Below, one piece after another: positions 22,480 through 34,488 of a stretch of 64,000 bases of DNA (position 1 is its first letter; the number at the start of each line of letters is the position of its first letter). Source of the DNA: Chaunax sp. Z400 (taxonomy: Eukaryota > Chordata > Actinopteri > Lophiiformes > Chaunacidae); NCBI GenBank assembly GCA_037577475.1, contig CM075183.1, forward strand, positions 14,218,971-14,282,970. The letters run 5' to 3'. The position numbers were made by a program, and so were the translations under genes. The notes below the pieces were generated by a model. The model made no database searches. It was not told where the DNA came from and was given only the letters and a program-made list of their open reading frames with translations.

Positions 22480-22870
22480 AAATGCATTTAATTAGATCTT
22501 TATTTGTGAATTCAAATATTAATCAGGTAGCACATTTAAAAGTGATGCACTGTGCCACCTGCTCCCCATCTCCTCTCGTTACCTGTGTATTTAGTCTGTG
22601 TGTTTCTTGCCTCCTTGGTCAGTTCGTCTGTTTAGTTTGCCGTGCCATGCCCTGGCCTGTGTCCCTGTTTTACTTCATGTGCTCTCCTGTGCTCCTTGGC
22701 GTTTCTTGGTATCTCCCGTGTGTAAGTTTGTCTTTATTTTGTACTTTGTATTTTTGGATCGTCTTCTTTTTGACCATTTCCTGTTTTGGGTTAAATTTTT
22801 GTTATTAAATTACTGAGCTGCATTTCCCAGTCTCTGAGTCTGCATTCGGGTCCTATTTTTGAACTGCACA
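22480..22870 (+). mobile_element. Probable transposon-derived T/C-rich segment
   Basis: A strongly T/C-biased stretch ends with attaaattactgagc and then tctgcattcgggtcct at about 22839-22854. The TCTGCATT..GGGTCC ending recurs at 54191-54206 in this window and resembles terminal sequences of repeats widespread in fish. The family and the 5' boundary cannot be fixed. Confidence 0.35.
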
Positions 22871-23179
22871 CCTAACATAAATAGGCCTTAAGGCTGTGGT
22901 TGGAATTTTTTCCCTTCTTTTTTTGTTGTTGTGCTCTGTATGTCACCGATGCAAGAAGCCACATACTGTGCATCGCTCATGGCCCCTCTACGATAACGTC
23001 ATGCTTACTTCATCCGGAAAAGTACGAGTCAATATTCTTTGACATTTGACAAAACTCTGCACACAAACATGTGCATACACAGAGATGGATCACAACCCCC
23101 ACTGCTGTCATCAAATTAATTCATTTTGGATTTCACAAATATGACCCGTGATTGCTGGTTGTCAGTAGGGGAGGGGGGG

Positions 23180-23400
23180 AAGGGGGGGTCAATCGGCTGC
23201 TGATACATGAAATGATTGGGAGAGTGCAGTGTGTTCCCATTATCTTGTCCCTTGCATTGTAATTATCACTCCTGCTCTTTCTGCACCACTGCTCCCATCT
23301 CTCCTCGCCATTGTAATCGTGATTGACTGGTGCGGCGGCCAAAACAGCGCAGTCTGAAAAGGCATCAGACACACATCTCATAACCGCCCTGCCATTTGAT
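23180..23400. promoter_or_regulatory. Enhancer-like unique block
   Basis: Complex sequence without repeats, with homeodomain-like cores (ccattgtaatcgtgattgac, tgtaattatc) and retained CpGs (gtgcggcggcc) in an otherwise AT-rich, CpG-poor desert. It has no coding potential. The regulatory role is inferred from texture only. Confidence 0.25.
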
Positions 23401-23420
23401 CTCCTCCTCCTCCTCCTCCT
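23401..23420. repeat. (CTC)n trinucleotide repeat
   Basis: About 20 bp of CTC units at the edge of a complex block. Confidence 0.9.
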
Positions 23421-24284
23421 TCACACTGACTGCTCCTACATCTCTCCATCCCTCTAGTCTTTTCAGGTTGAAGGGAAGTGGCAGCCAGACGATAAGAAAA
23501 CATGCTTGTAGATGAGCGTGGATTCGACACGCCAGAAGCATGTTATTCAGTGTTCTCTTCCTCGGATATGATGATGAATATAATTACAGTTTATGATCGG
23601 CCCATGCATGAATTGATAAATACATGCATGCAGTTGCAATGATTGATATAAGTTGGGGGGAAACCATAAATACAAGTGTGTTGTGGATCATTTCAGCACC
23701 ATGGTGCTCAGTTTGCCTCAAGTAAAAATGTTGGTCTTAAGTTTTCTGGGTGCTTTGAAATGCCAGACAGTTTTGCTCTGCGACAGGTCTGAATGATGCA
23801 CCTTGTCAGCGAGGGAAGTTCATCAGCAGCCACTGAGAGTGCCATCGATTGAGCTGCCCTGAGCTCCGCCAGGTAATGGATTGGATTTATCCCTCTCTGG
23901 ATAAGTCTCAGATGTGTACACACATGCATACATTCCTGCGCACACCCATGCACAAATTACAGTTGTGCTCTCTGCACATATCTACATGCATTTCACATAA
24001 GACCATCACATTCCGCACATACGTTGCACACAGTGTTTGCCCACACAACACACACTGTGACAGCCTGTTTGGAAACTTGCAGACATTTAGACAGTTGGGA
24101 TCAGAGGCAGTGATGTATTGTCAGCAGCTGCATGGAGAGGGAAAAAAAACAAGACAAGGAACGGATCGCGCTTTGATAGATATCAGGACATTTGTCAGGC
24201 ATCTGTCTGTTTATTTTAGGAGTGAGAGATGGGTATCATCAAATCCATATTTTGAGGAGGAAAAAACTGCTCAGAGTTGATGGA

Positions 24285-24540
24285 AGATGTCTCCGATGAG
24301 GAGTCGCCGCAGCCGCTCCACTCTCTGTTGTTCATTTCTGCTGGTTTTGTGGCCGACTCGCTCTCAAACAAATATTAAGCGAATCGTCATCAATAAATCG
24401 TTTCAAGAGCCATTTAAGCATTTCAAGTCTCATTATGGCGGCAAGGGTAAATAGATTGGAAGATGTAAGACGCTCGATTAAAGTGGCATTCTACTTGCTT
24501 CTCTAAATTCGAAAGAGGCGATGCATCATAAACGTGTCCA
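24285..24540. promoter_or_regulatory. Enhancer-like unique block with YY1-like motif
   Basis: A dense, CpG-retaining block (gatgaggagtcgccgcagcc, gacgctcgattaaagtgg) with ATTA and AATAAATCG cores and a YY1-like ATGGCGGCAAGG near 24434-24445. No frame is open across it, which fits conserved non-coding DNA rather than an exon. Conservation cannot be tested here. Confidence 0.3.
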
Positions 24541-27120
24541 ACCAGAGACGGGCGTAGTTGAAGAGAGAACTAATTAGACTAAATCTTTTCGCCTGGAGGT
24601 TTACCTATAATGGTTATAATCTATGGAATATGATTCAGAAAACACTTAGTGGCAATCCATCTTCCACTATGCCTCAAGGCGATGGTGTGCATGTTAGCGT
24701 GTGTATGCACAGATTTGCAAGGTCTGTATTTGCACATCCGTCGTAACTACCAGCATTAATGTTGAAAACTGAAGAGCCGTCCTTTAATACTCTTGTAGAT
24801 TGTATTTATTAATGATCTGTGTGTAGATAGATGTCATAACTAAATGGTTGTGCCATATTTATTCAAGCTTCCAAACCACCATATGTGTATATATATAATG
24901 TATATATTACCATGTATTTTTGTGCATTAAGTGTTTCCATTGAAGAAAAGTTCAAATAACCGTAAATGACTTTTATAATGTTCTTTAAACAGAGATGCAA
25001 TGTTTATAGAATACAGATGGTGTGGTTAAAGTTGTAGTTCCTGGTTCAGAACCTTGATGGCCCTTGCTAATGACTGCGTGGCTGAAGCATCTGTCTGGAT
25101 ATCTAATGTAGCTCACCATGTGGAGGATATCATCCTGTGTCTGGCCTCTAACCACAGTCAAGTCTCTGGGGCCAGGGTTGACATAATTAGTCGACAATCA
25201 AGACATCCTGAGAGGTATACTTGAGTTTGTGCTAACCACGAATGAGATACACCAATTATGGAAGTTTCTATGCATATGCATATGATATTTCATCAATATT
25301 AAGCAATCTTTATGATTGTCATACCATCATGCTAATGACACTGGTAATCTGCTTGTATTATTAATATACTGAGCAACTTTAAAAACGCATATTTTTAAGA
25401 ACCCAATATTTTCCTTTCACTTGCCCTAATCTATTGAAAGAAACATGTGATACATAGAAATGACTTTTTTAAGTACTCAAAACCAAAACATGTTAAATCA
25501 TGAATAACCATCATTTAGTCATAACATAGAAATAACAGTCATTGGTGCATTTCAGAGTGAATTATGGTGTTAGTGAGATTTTTTTCTGCATCATTGTAAA
25601 CACCTGGCCAAGGCGATAAAATACTGGGTCTAATTAATGTCCTAGAGAAACAACTGATGATGTCACACGGCTTCCGCAAAACTTACCTGACCAGGCAGTT
25701 GTGATTCTGATGATGCTGATACTTGGAACTCGGCAGACACGTGTAGCACAGATGTTACAGATGTTATGGCACATTGCACAGTGGAGGCAGATCACATTTT
25801 GTGACAAGCCCAGACTTTTTGACTTGTAAGCACTAAGGCAACAACCAAAACTGTACAAAACTGATTTTTCTGTACTGTTAAAGGGTTAAAGCTGTGCCAA
25901 CCATATTTTGCCTTTGATAATTAATATGAACAGGATGGCATGAAATCCTACATTATGCGTTTTTTCCTGCTGCTCAGTATATATGTTGCATGCTCAGCCG
26001 TCATATCTCAGAGCTGTAGGGGGATCATTTGTGTTTATTAAAGTCGTCATGCCATTCTCAATAATTCCAAAGTGTATTACATATTTTCCCTAATGTCAAA
26101 GTGTATTATGTAAAATTACTACAGCTGAAGTGGATGATTTTGGTCCAAAAAACCCCAAAAAACCAAAGTTCTCTCCCTTCCTTGCTTGGAGTGGAATCAT
26201 GAAACTTGAGATTGCCACAGTTAGACTTTCCTGGTGCCACATAGCCAGCATGCAGATTTCAAACTGCTATAGTCAAGGGCTCTTTACGTGCCTTTTCACT
26301 CCATGGAAATCAGAAAAAAACATGGGCAAATAAAGGCAACCCGGTATAAAAGCTAATGAAGCACCCACGTACCCGCTGTCGCAAGGTAATGAGTGTACTT
26401 AGCTCTAAGGGAAAGGACATCTCCAAAGGATTTTCAGTGTGTGCCCACTTCTCCAAGTGCTTAATCATGGTGCTTGATTATGAGCAGCCATTAGAAGCCT
26501 GTGAGTCAGTCAGTCCCACTCATACACTGCGAGGAATTATAGCGTGCTGATTAAATTCAACATTCTTTGCCCCCGGTCTATGAGAGCTTGGCAGAAGATG
26601 GTAAAAACACCTACGGCAGCCTCCCTGTATTGCTGTATCACTTTAAGCAAACAGACTGGCCTTGGCTGGAGTGTAGTTTTATTAGATGTCAAGCACTTCA
26701 TGAAACTCTGCCTCAGTCACATGTAGCCTGCTGCAGATTCTCCACCAGTAGGAGCTGTTCATTCATTTTCAGTCCCGTTCTAAACATGCCAACACATGGC
26801 ACCATTTGGAATCTATCATAAAAGCAGCAACAGATGAGATCGGCAGATGGACGGCGATGTTACAGGATGGTGTGTGTATGTTTTCCAGTCACCTGTTAAG
26901 ATCCAGCGAATAGTGGGACAGTTTCATTTTGTTTAACTTCATGAGTTTCACTTCATAACCTCCATCACTGAATGAAATTAAATGAAAGCAGACACAACAT
27001 CATAGTTTATAATGACATTCACAAAGAAATATTATAGTTTATAACCATTCATTTTAAGATCACTATTAGGGGCTGATGCTGATCTTGTGCGTTGCATTGC
27101 CTTAATCCCTAATAAAAATA
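24541..27120. other. Intergenic, no gene seen
   Basis: Mostly AT-rich with short frames only. 26340-26570 is more complex (many TAAT/ATTA cores) and could be regulatory. A 26145-26168 tract alternates A-runs and C-runs. Confidence 0.5.
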
Positions 27121-27379
27121 CATTTCAGCCTTTGTGTGTATTGGAGACACAACTTGCGACCCACATTGGTGATTTCCTGTGTTTCTGCTTTTGCACAAAT
27201 AAAGTCTTATTATGACTTTCCCATTCCTCTCTTTGGAGCCTTAAATATCCATTCTCTCAGGAATGTTAAGGATCTCTCTTTTTCTTTTTTAAATGCAGTA
27301 TCACTTCTGTTTCCTTATCCCATCCCATTCCTTATCCCCCATCTATCTGTCCCTTTCTCCTTTGTCTGTCTCATCGTGC

Positions 27380-27560
27380 CATGGTGTCACTGGGCACACC
27401 TGCTTCATCCAGCTGTCAATTACAGCAGGAATTACAGACTGGCACGCAATTAGGGTCCGCCTCACGCACTGGCCCACGCTGGTAATGAGTTTCCCCAGTC
27501 ATTGATCAAAGTCACAATCACACCCTCGCCCAGAGTTTCCCAATTAATTTTCTTTTTTTT
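27380..27560. promoter_or_regulatory. Enhancer-like block with TALE- and TCF-like motifs
   Basis: The block contains gctgtcaattacagcagg (a TGTCA TALE-like core next to an ATTA core), aattacagactggc, and a TCF/LEF-like ATCAAAG at 27505-27511 beside cacaatcac. The density of developmental-factor motifs and the lack of an open frame suggest a distal enhancer. This is inference. Confidence 0.3.
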
Positions 27561-28250
27561 TGGGCTATCCGGGGAGCATCTATGTTGAGACGGTTTTTTA
27601 TATTTATTTGGCAAAGCAGCAACATTTTGTACCCATGAAAAAAAAGAGGCTATCCAATTTCAGTGTCAGGGTATTTGATTGGACACTTTAAATTGGTTTG
27701 TGAAAGTTGTTTCTGAGGTTAGCAAAGAAGGTAGTTAACATGCTAATCAAAAAGAAAGTGTGCAAGGAGATGCAGGAAACTGATAAAAGTCTCTTAAATG
27801 GATTTTTAACACATCATGTCAGATATATTCTAAAAGAACATAAACTGCAGCTGCAGAGGACACATTTGCCGACTGTACCGCAGCAAATGTCCATACATTT
27901 TCCTTCTCTGTATTTTTCCTAATCCAACACACCCATCACACTCCTTTGGCTGTGGACTGCAGATCATTTAATAGAGGAGGGTGTGCAGCACATCTACTTG
28001 AGTCGAGACTTGACTAGTGGGCTTCCCGGAGAGAATAGATCAGGGGAAATTCCAAGAGGTCCAGTAAGTCAACTCTCCTCCCCTATTGAGGTCCCAACAG
28101 TTAGATACGTACAAATATGGGCTCTGGAGAAATCCGTTTCGTTCACATTTTTATCCAACAAAGTGTAAAATGTTTACAGTTTTGCATAAACATAAAATTG
28201 ATCTGTTTTTGGACACTTCTTCTGTCTTCCAGGATGCTTTGCTAAATATA

Positions 28251-29170
28251 AAGTTAGGAATAAACTTAAAAAACAAACAAAACAAAAAATAAAACTGCAT
28301 CTATATTACATAGAGATATGTATTAAATAAAGATAGGTGCAGTGAACCCGCCATCTCTAAATTCACATTATAGATAAAGTCCTTTCAGTCCATAAAAACA
28401 GTTCAATAAATTACAAAATAAATAAAGTGATGCAATAAAATAAATAAATACTTAAATTAATTAACAAAATATTAGAATAAAGTTAAATTATTAAAAGTAA
28501 CAAGGTAAAATAACAGTAAATCCTAACCCTATTCAGACCCTGGGTGACTGTAAAAGGATAGAATCTGTACCACGAAAACAATTCAACATATAAAGAACAC
28601 ACACACACACACACAAACACACAAACACCCCTTTAGGAGAGAAACACAAACCAACAGGCCAGCTTCCCCAAAAGAGCCGTCAGAAAAAACTAATCTAATA
28701 AATACAGCCCACAGACAGAATTATCCCAAACTAAAAATGAGAAAAAGAACAGTCGGTTTCTCTTATAGACACTAAAAATGGGAGGGGGAGCAATTTACAA
28801 AAATAGTGGCTTAATTACATACATAGTCAACTAAAAACACCAGCAACACAAAACAGTAACAATGCAAACCAGTAGCAGACTACTCCAAAAACAAGAGACA
28901 TGAAACATTATTTACAATCCTAGGTTAGCCTATGAAATGTTTAAAATACACCAGGGGAAGAAGGTAAACACATACCTCATGCAACACATGGTTGAGGAAT
29001 AAATATGGCTTTTAAAACAATACAATAGTATGTGTAAAACTACAGGTTATAAAAGAGGGAGTGAACAACACATAAAACAAACTATGTTGCTCACGCAGGT
29101 ATTTAACTGCTGGCCAGCATCTTCCTTATAAAAGACACTGGATAAAGCAGGCAGCAGTGACACGTCATAC
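28251..29170. other. A-rich, strand-asymmetric segment
   Basis: For about 900 bp the plus strand is much richer in A (and C) than T, with AAATAAAT-type runs and an AC repeat at 28597-28627. This bias is sharper than in the flanks. It could be an old retroelement copied in minus orientation or a region transcribed from the minus strand. No frame or element ends were found. Confidence 0.45.
28597..28627. repeat. (AC)n microsatellite
   Basis: About 30 bp of AC units with an AAAC interruption, within the A-rich segment. Confidence 0.9.
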
Positions 29171-29177
29171 TCTAGCG

Positions 29178-29610
29178 CAGTGGTTCCCAAAGTCTGGGTC
29201 GCGACCCACATGTGGGTCGCAGGAGATTTTATTTGGGTCGCCAAATAAAATAGTTGTATTTGCAAATAGTTGTAAATTACAAATAGTTGTAATTTAAATG
29301 TATAGCCTATCACTTTGAAATGGCTGGTTTACCTATTCAAGATAATATGATGATGCAGACGGCAGTAAAAATGGTCAGAAATGTTAATTTATGCACAAAT
29401 TGTTAAATCTTGCAATTTATAGATAAGGCCTATTGTCATTTTAAAAATGTGAGTCCCCAGAAAAAACCCCTTGACTTGGTCCCTGGTTCCATTTACAATA
29501 TAATTTAATATTTTATAATCTTTTCCAATTATGTCAAAAGGCTTTGAGGTCTGCACGGAAGCCTCTCGCGGTCAGGATTTGGCCAAGGGGCTGCCTGTTG
29601 GTGACCCCTG
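29178..29610. mobile_element. hAT-like non-autonomous element
   Basis: The left end CAGTGGTTCCCAAAGTCTGG is a typical hAT terminus and runs into GGGTCGCGACCC and the perfect 20-bp palindrome GCGACCCACATGTGGGTCGC (29201-29220). The right end TTGGTGACCCCTG at 29598-29610 is a degenerate inverted copy (10 of 13 positions). The flanking 8-mers (ctctagcg, tagtagag) match only in part, so the target duplication has decayed or the right end is misplaced. No transposase frame is present. Confidence 0.6.
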
Positions 29611-31159
29611 TAGTAGAGGAATGGCATTGCTTATTTGCTTTCCCTTAGATGTGAAATGCACTGAAGCAGGAGGGAACCGGGTGGCGGGAGGTGTGGAGTG
29701 AAGACGAGAGTAAAAGAACAAGCTGAGGATGGTCGCACACACTGTTCAGAGCCAGTAGGCACAGGTTTCTGTGACTGACATCCTGCTGCAGATGGGAACC
29801 ACCCAGTCACACTTTCCTGTCTCAATGAAATTGGCTCAGTGATATTGAGATAGTCTGTAGTCTCATTCTTCTTTGCCATATTCAGTCGAGCAGTTATATT
29901 GTGCCCCGTCTCTTCTCTGTGTCTGCTTAAGTATTCTAATTAATCTCGATGGTTTTGTGCGAAAATATAGAAAACGTCAAATGTTTGAGTTTGAAATGAG
30001 GATTTAAATCCAGCTAAGATAGCAATCTTGCAGCAAAGACAAGGTAATGAATTAATTTTGGTTCATGGCTCAGTAGTGAGGAGAACTAGGTTGAGTAATG
30101 AGAAGAGGAAGCTGTGATAATGGAAATCTAAATGATTAAAGTGGGTGTTTGCATGGGGTGGGATGGGGCGCTGGGAGTGGGGTGGGGTGGGGGGGACTTG
30201 CAAGTGAGTGTCTGGTGTGCAAAATGTGTGGGAGAAGCAGTACTGCGTTAGACTGTACTGTCATCATTAGCTATCCAGCCTGCAACCATTGACCCCTTCC
30301 ATAGAAAAAGACATTGAATGCTTCATATTTAGTGTGCTTGTATTAAAAGCTTCCTTTTGAAATGTACGTTTAACGAGTGGAACTCACCAAGATCAAAAAT
30401 CACACTGAACAAAAACACAGAAAAAAATGGAGGATAAATAAATAAATAACCCTGAGATTCATACCAACCTGAGGGCAGCTTATTATATGTTACACAGTAA
30501 ACCCTTACAATGGAACCATATAAGTAATTACTTGTATAAAAAAATAGGCTCTAGTTGCCATAATTGGGGTCTTACTGTATGTAGAGTACAGGTCATTATG
30601 CATGAGGGATTAGAGATGAGACAGCGTTAAAAGTCGTTGCTCTCTGTCAGGGATCAAGCAGCGAAGGCAGGGACACGAGGTTTACTTTGGAAAATTAAGG
30701 CTCTAATGAGCCGAACTAACATTTAATCGGTGAAAAAAGTAGAGTTGCGAAATGCTTCCCCCTCTGGGGCCTGAGGTCACGTTGGCATGAACCCTAACCC
30801 AAAGCCTTTATGCACCACATTAAATAATGTTTAACATGTTATTTGTTTTTTCAGCACATCATCTCTGTGATCTCACAATCATTTCCTGTGCTTCGACATA
30901 CTGAACCCAAAAGCCATGCCATGCCATGTTAGGGTTAGGGATCATCATCATCATCGTCGTGACCTCAAGACCCCAGAGGACAAAGTGTAAAAGCGTGAAG
31001 TGTCAAGGAAATCCATCAATGTCTTCATACCGAAACTGTCCAGAGCACAAGCCTGTCATCCATGACTAGATGTTTGTTTCCTTCTGCATGGTGACTTGGT
31101 GCAGTTTGATAGAAAGATAACACTGTAGCTCCCACATGAAATTGCCAGGGTTTATCTTT
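29611..31159. other. Intergenic, no gene seen
   Basis: Complex unique sequence at 29640-29890 and 30600-30760 (ggaaaattaaggctctaatg, atttaatcgg) may be regulatory. A G-rich run lies at 30158-30195. TTAGGGTTAGGG occurs at 30929-30940, with CCCTAACCC at 30792-30800. Confidence 0.5.
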
Positions 31160-31243
31160 TATTGTTTTCAGAGAGCCTGCAGATAGACGGACGAAACAGA
31201 GCAATACCGCCGGAAACGGTTGAGGGCAGTGTAGCTACAATTT
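31160..31243 (+). repeat. Dispersed repeat, copy 1
   Basis: A 57-bp core (31186-31242) beginning GACGGACGAAACAGAGCAAT matches 48709-48765 with 4 differences. Weaker similarity extends left over ttttc-gagagc. The match stops abruptly after TACAATT, so this copy seems truncated. The family is unknown. Confidence 0.75.
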
Positions 31244-31559
31244 AAACAAGGCACGACAAATGTGTACGGAAACAACGAGGAAGAAAAAAAACAAATGGCA
31301 TCCATGGCAAGGCCTCCCTATTTAAAAAAAACCCAATCGTCAGCATAGCTGTTGTCTTCAACATGTTGTATTCATCTTTCATATTGGCCTACTACTTAAA
31401 ATAAGGTTGCATAGAAGCGTTCATCCTATTATTACGATGTCTATGATTTTACAGCTTATTTGCTGAGTATTGCTTACGTGTCTTGACTCCGTGTCACGCT
31501 GAAAAAAAGGGGGGGGATGGCAGAAGCGTCAAAGCTCCATCGGTGTGTGTAAGATGGCA

Positions 31560-33180
31560 AGGGATGCGATTCAGAACACACGCTCGTTAAAAGCGGGGAT
31601 TTTTTAATAGCGTTTATTTGCCTTTAAAGTGCAATTCATCACCCGTGTTGCTAAGTGATACGTCCTGGGGAAACAATGAGTTATGGCTTATTAAATTAAA
31701 TGGTTCCAGTGGCACTTCCCTAACTGGAAATGACCTCACCCACCATCCGCTTGACTTCTCTCTGTTCGCCACTGTGATGTATGCAAACTACAGGGACATA
31801 AACACCTGCACTGTTTCCACGCACATTCCAGCACCTCGGTGGAGGTGGGTATTTCCTTAATGGGAAAGCTCATTGCCAAAAAAAAGTAACTGTAAAACCA
31901 GCCAGCGCTCTGTCAAACTATTTTACAGCGTCAGCACAAATGCAGGCAGTCTCACTCTGGAATGAAATTTATGGCCATTGATGACTGATTGCATTTCTTC
32001 CCTTCACAGTAGTCTGAGCCTTTTTAAAGGAAGCCCAGCAGCACATTAATTTCACCAAAGTCATCATTTCAAGTGCACTGACTTGCTGGAAAAATAAAAA
32101 AAAATAAAAAAACTCAGATGAAGCTCTCCTCATTCCTAATTTTAGTAGTCTTTATCAGTGATGGCAGTAAAAGAAAAAAAAGTCCCGAAAACATAAATCA
32201 TGTATCTGAAAGAAGGCTGTTTTGTATCGGCATGCATAGGATTTCATTTGCGTGAAACGTCTACATCCGAGTACTTTTCTCGTCATTGAATCAACCAGTG
32301 TCACATCAAATTAAGGGTCCAGTTATGTCACCATGCTCCGAGGACCAAGAACAATCTAAGTGCCTCCGAGTACCCTCGAGAACATCAATATGCGGCGTGC
32401 GGTTTGTGGAGCCACTGAGGTAGACACAGCGGCTCAAAAGTGTGCCTCTAATTAAAGGTCTAATGGCTCATCTTGTGCACGTCTTTTCTATTCCTTTCCT
32501 CGCCGTTCCTGCTGAAGGGAAGGAACGCTCAAGCAGAGATGAACAAAAAGCTTTATGAAAAGACACTTATTAACCTGTCATGTTCCAGACAGGTATCCAT
32601 TAGGCTCTTTAATCAAAGTCTATATGGCATGAAATTGACATTTTCAACCCGCCATAGTGCCTCCCGAGAAGCGTTGAGGTGAACAGACACTGCCCTATAC
32701 GTCATTGCACTTTAGCTGCTTCAACATCTACTTTCATTTGCAGTCTTCACGCGTCAGAGATTTTTGAGAGATCCTTTGTTTTACCAGGCCGCGTCGAAGA
32801 TGATTGTTTCTTATCTTGGGCCTTGTCGGAGGGTTTCGGAGGGTAGACGCGCATTATAAGGTCAACAGGCAGGTCCCATGTAGTGTCAAACACACCGGTA
32901 TGACTGATTAGCAAGATGGGGGCCCCATCCTTTCTATTCCTCTTTCTTGTAATGTCGTTGTATAATTATCGCCGTTTATTTTTAATTCCCTCCTGTCGCC
33001 TGCTTCCCCCTCTCTCACACTTTCTGTGTGTATGAGGAGCACTAATTTGCTCTCCCCCAGTCAAATAGAGTTTGCAGTCATCCAAAGGGCTTCCTCACTG
33101 AGGGGCTTTTCTGAACTGTCCACAATTCTTTAATACCACTTCTTCCTCTCCTCCCTCACTGCTCTCCCCTGCTACATCTG
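31560..33180. promoter_or_regulatory. Cluster of enhancer-like unique sequence
   Basis: Several complex, CpG-retaining stretches without open frames: 31600-31860 (gttatggcttattaaattaaatgg-like), 32240-32480 (ctctaattaaaggtctaatg) and 32720-33060 (ccgcgtcgaagatgattg, taattatcgccg). ATTA/TAAT cores are dense. The texture resembles vertebrate conserved non-coding clusters; conservation is not shown. Confidence 0.27.
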
Positions 33181-33200
33181 CGTCCTTAAGTCACGGGGGG

Positions 33201-33227
33201 GAGAGAGAGAGAGAGAGAGAGAGAGAG
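33201..33227. repeat. (GA)n microsatellite
   Basis: About 27 bp of GA repeat after a G6 run. Confidence 0.95.
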
Positions 33228-34403
33228 CACGGTTGTTTTGATGTAGGATTTGATAGATTTGTTTGCTGCTGCATTCATTTGCTCTGTATCAGGGAACTGA
33301 CGGGCCGTAAAATGAAAATTTGCCTTAGATTTTCAGCATGACTGTTTTGGGGCCAAGTGTGAAAGAGCTCTCCATGCATTCCAGACGTACATTTTTCTAT
33401 ATCTTAGCCGTGCATTGCAATTAATAATGTTTGCAAGTTGCTTGGTTCCCCCCCCCCCCCAGAACAGCACTGATATTGTTCAAGAGGTTCCGATGCTATG
33501 ATGAGAAACTATATAGGTTTAATAAGGTTTCCCTTATTTTGTCGCCCCTTGTGGAGGAACCTCATGATTAAAAAGTGACAGTTATGGATAGAGTCCTGCT
33601 TTTAAGATAATTAGATTAAATTAAAATGCATGTGCATCTTGTAATGCCGTCGATCTCTAATTAGAATGAATGCGACGCAAACAACCGGAAGCGTTTTCTT
33701 GTCCGAAAACAAGCTGAAGGAGAGGAGGAGAGTCCAACAACCCGCTCGTCTTGGGATGTTTTTGCACACGGTGAAACTTCCCACTAATCTGAACATTTAA
33801 TTTCACAATAACTTTACAATGTGCAAATGACAAATACCCTTTAAAAAAAAAAAAAAAAAAAAAATAATGTGGACAGTTGTAGTGGCCTTGATCAGGAGCA
33901 GCAGCTGAGATTCTTCCTCTTTGTCCATGTGCAGTTAACGCGTGAGGTGAAACCAAAGTAGGCCTGGTTGTGCCAGAAGGAAGATGCTCGTGGAGTGCAC
34001 AACAACCCATTGCTCTTTCTCCCCGTGTGCCCAGCCGATGTCACCGAATGTGTTGGATGATGGAGCACTCTCATTCCAAGTTGAGGGAGCGCTGAAGGTG
34101 AGAGTCGGCCAGAGACCCAGTTCTTTAATCCTGGACAGCTTCTGCCACCTTGTTCAGCAAGATAAATGGACTTTTGACACACAGTCAGAGCACACAGCAG
34201 CCCAGCACTGATAGACAAACACTTGTTTGTTTGTTTGTTTTTGCACTTTCCCATCTTTTGACATTATCATGTGGCCTTTGGCGAGAGTCTCAACCGATTC
34301 AGGATATCTGCTGTTATAGTAAATCAGGTTAAACATGTACTGTAGAACTGCGGTTCCAAAAAAAAAATTTCTGAATGCTCACCCACATCTATGCATGTTT
34401 ATC

Positions 34404-34407
<4 letters not shown>
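33228..34407. other. Intergenic, no gene seen
   Basis: It contains a C13 run near 33449-33461 and A22 at 33843-33864. Minus-strand frames of 117-120 codons cross the A-run and show no domain, so they are treated as chance. Confidence 0.55.

Positions 34408-34480
<73 letters not shown>
34408..34480. repeat. (TA)n microsatellite
   Basis: 73 bp of perfect TA repeat followed by a short GT run. It can extrude a cruciform and its length is likely to vary between individuals. Confidence 0.98.

Positions 34481-34488
<8 letters not shown>

Noticed and set aside
23691..23710. RE1/NRSF-like site (ttcagcacc) at a perfect 14-bp palindrome AGCACCATGGTGCT
   Set aside because: Only the left half of an RE1 matches; the right half does not fit, so a repressor site cannot be claimed.
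33657..34254. Overlapping minus-strand frames of 117 and 120 codons
   Set aside because: One reads a phenylalanine run through a poly(A) tract, and the two overlap in different frames without any domain or splice context.
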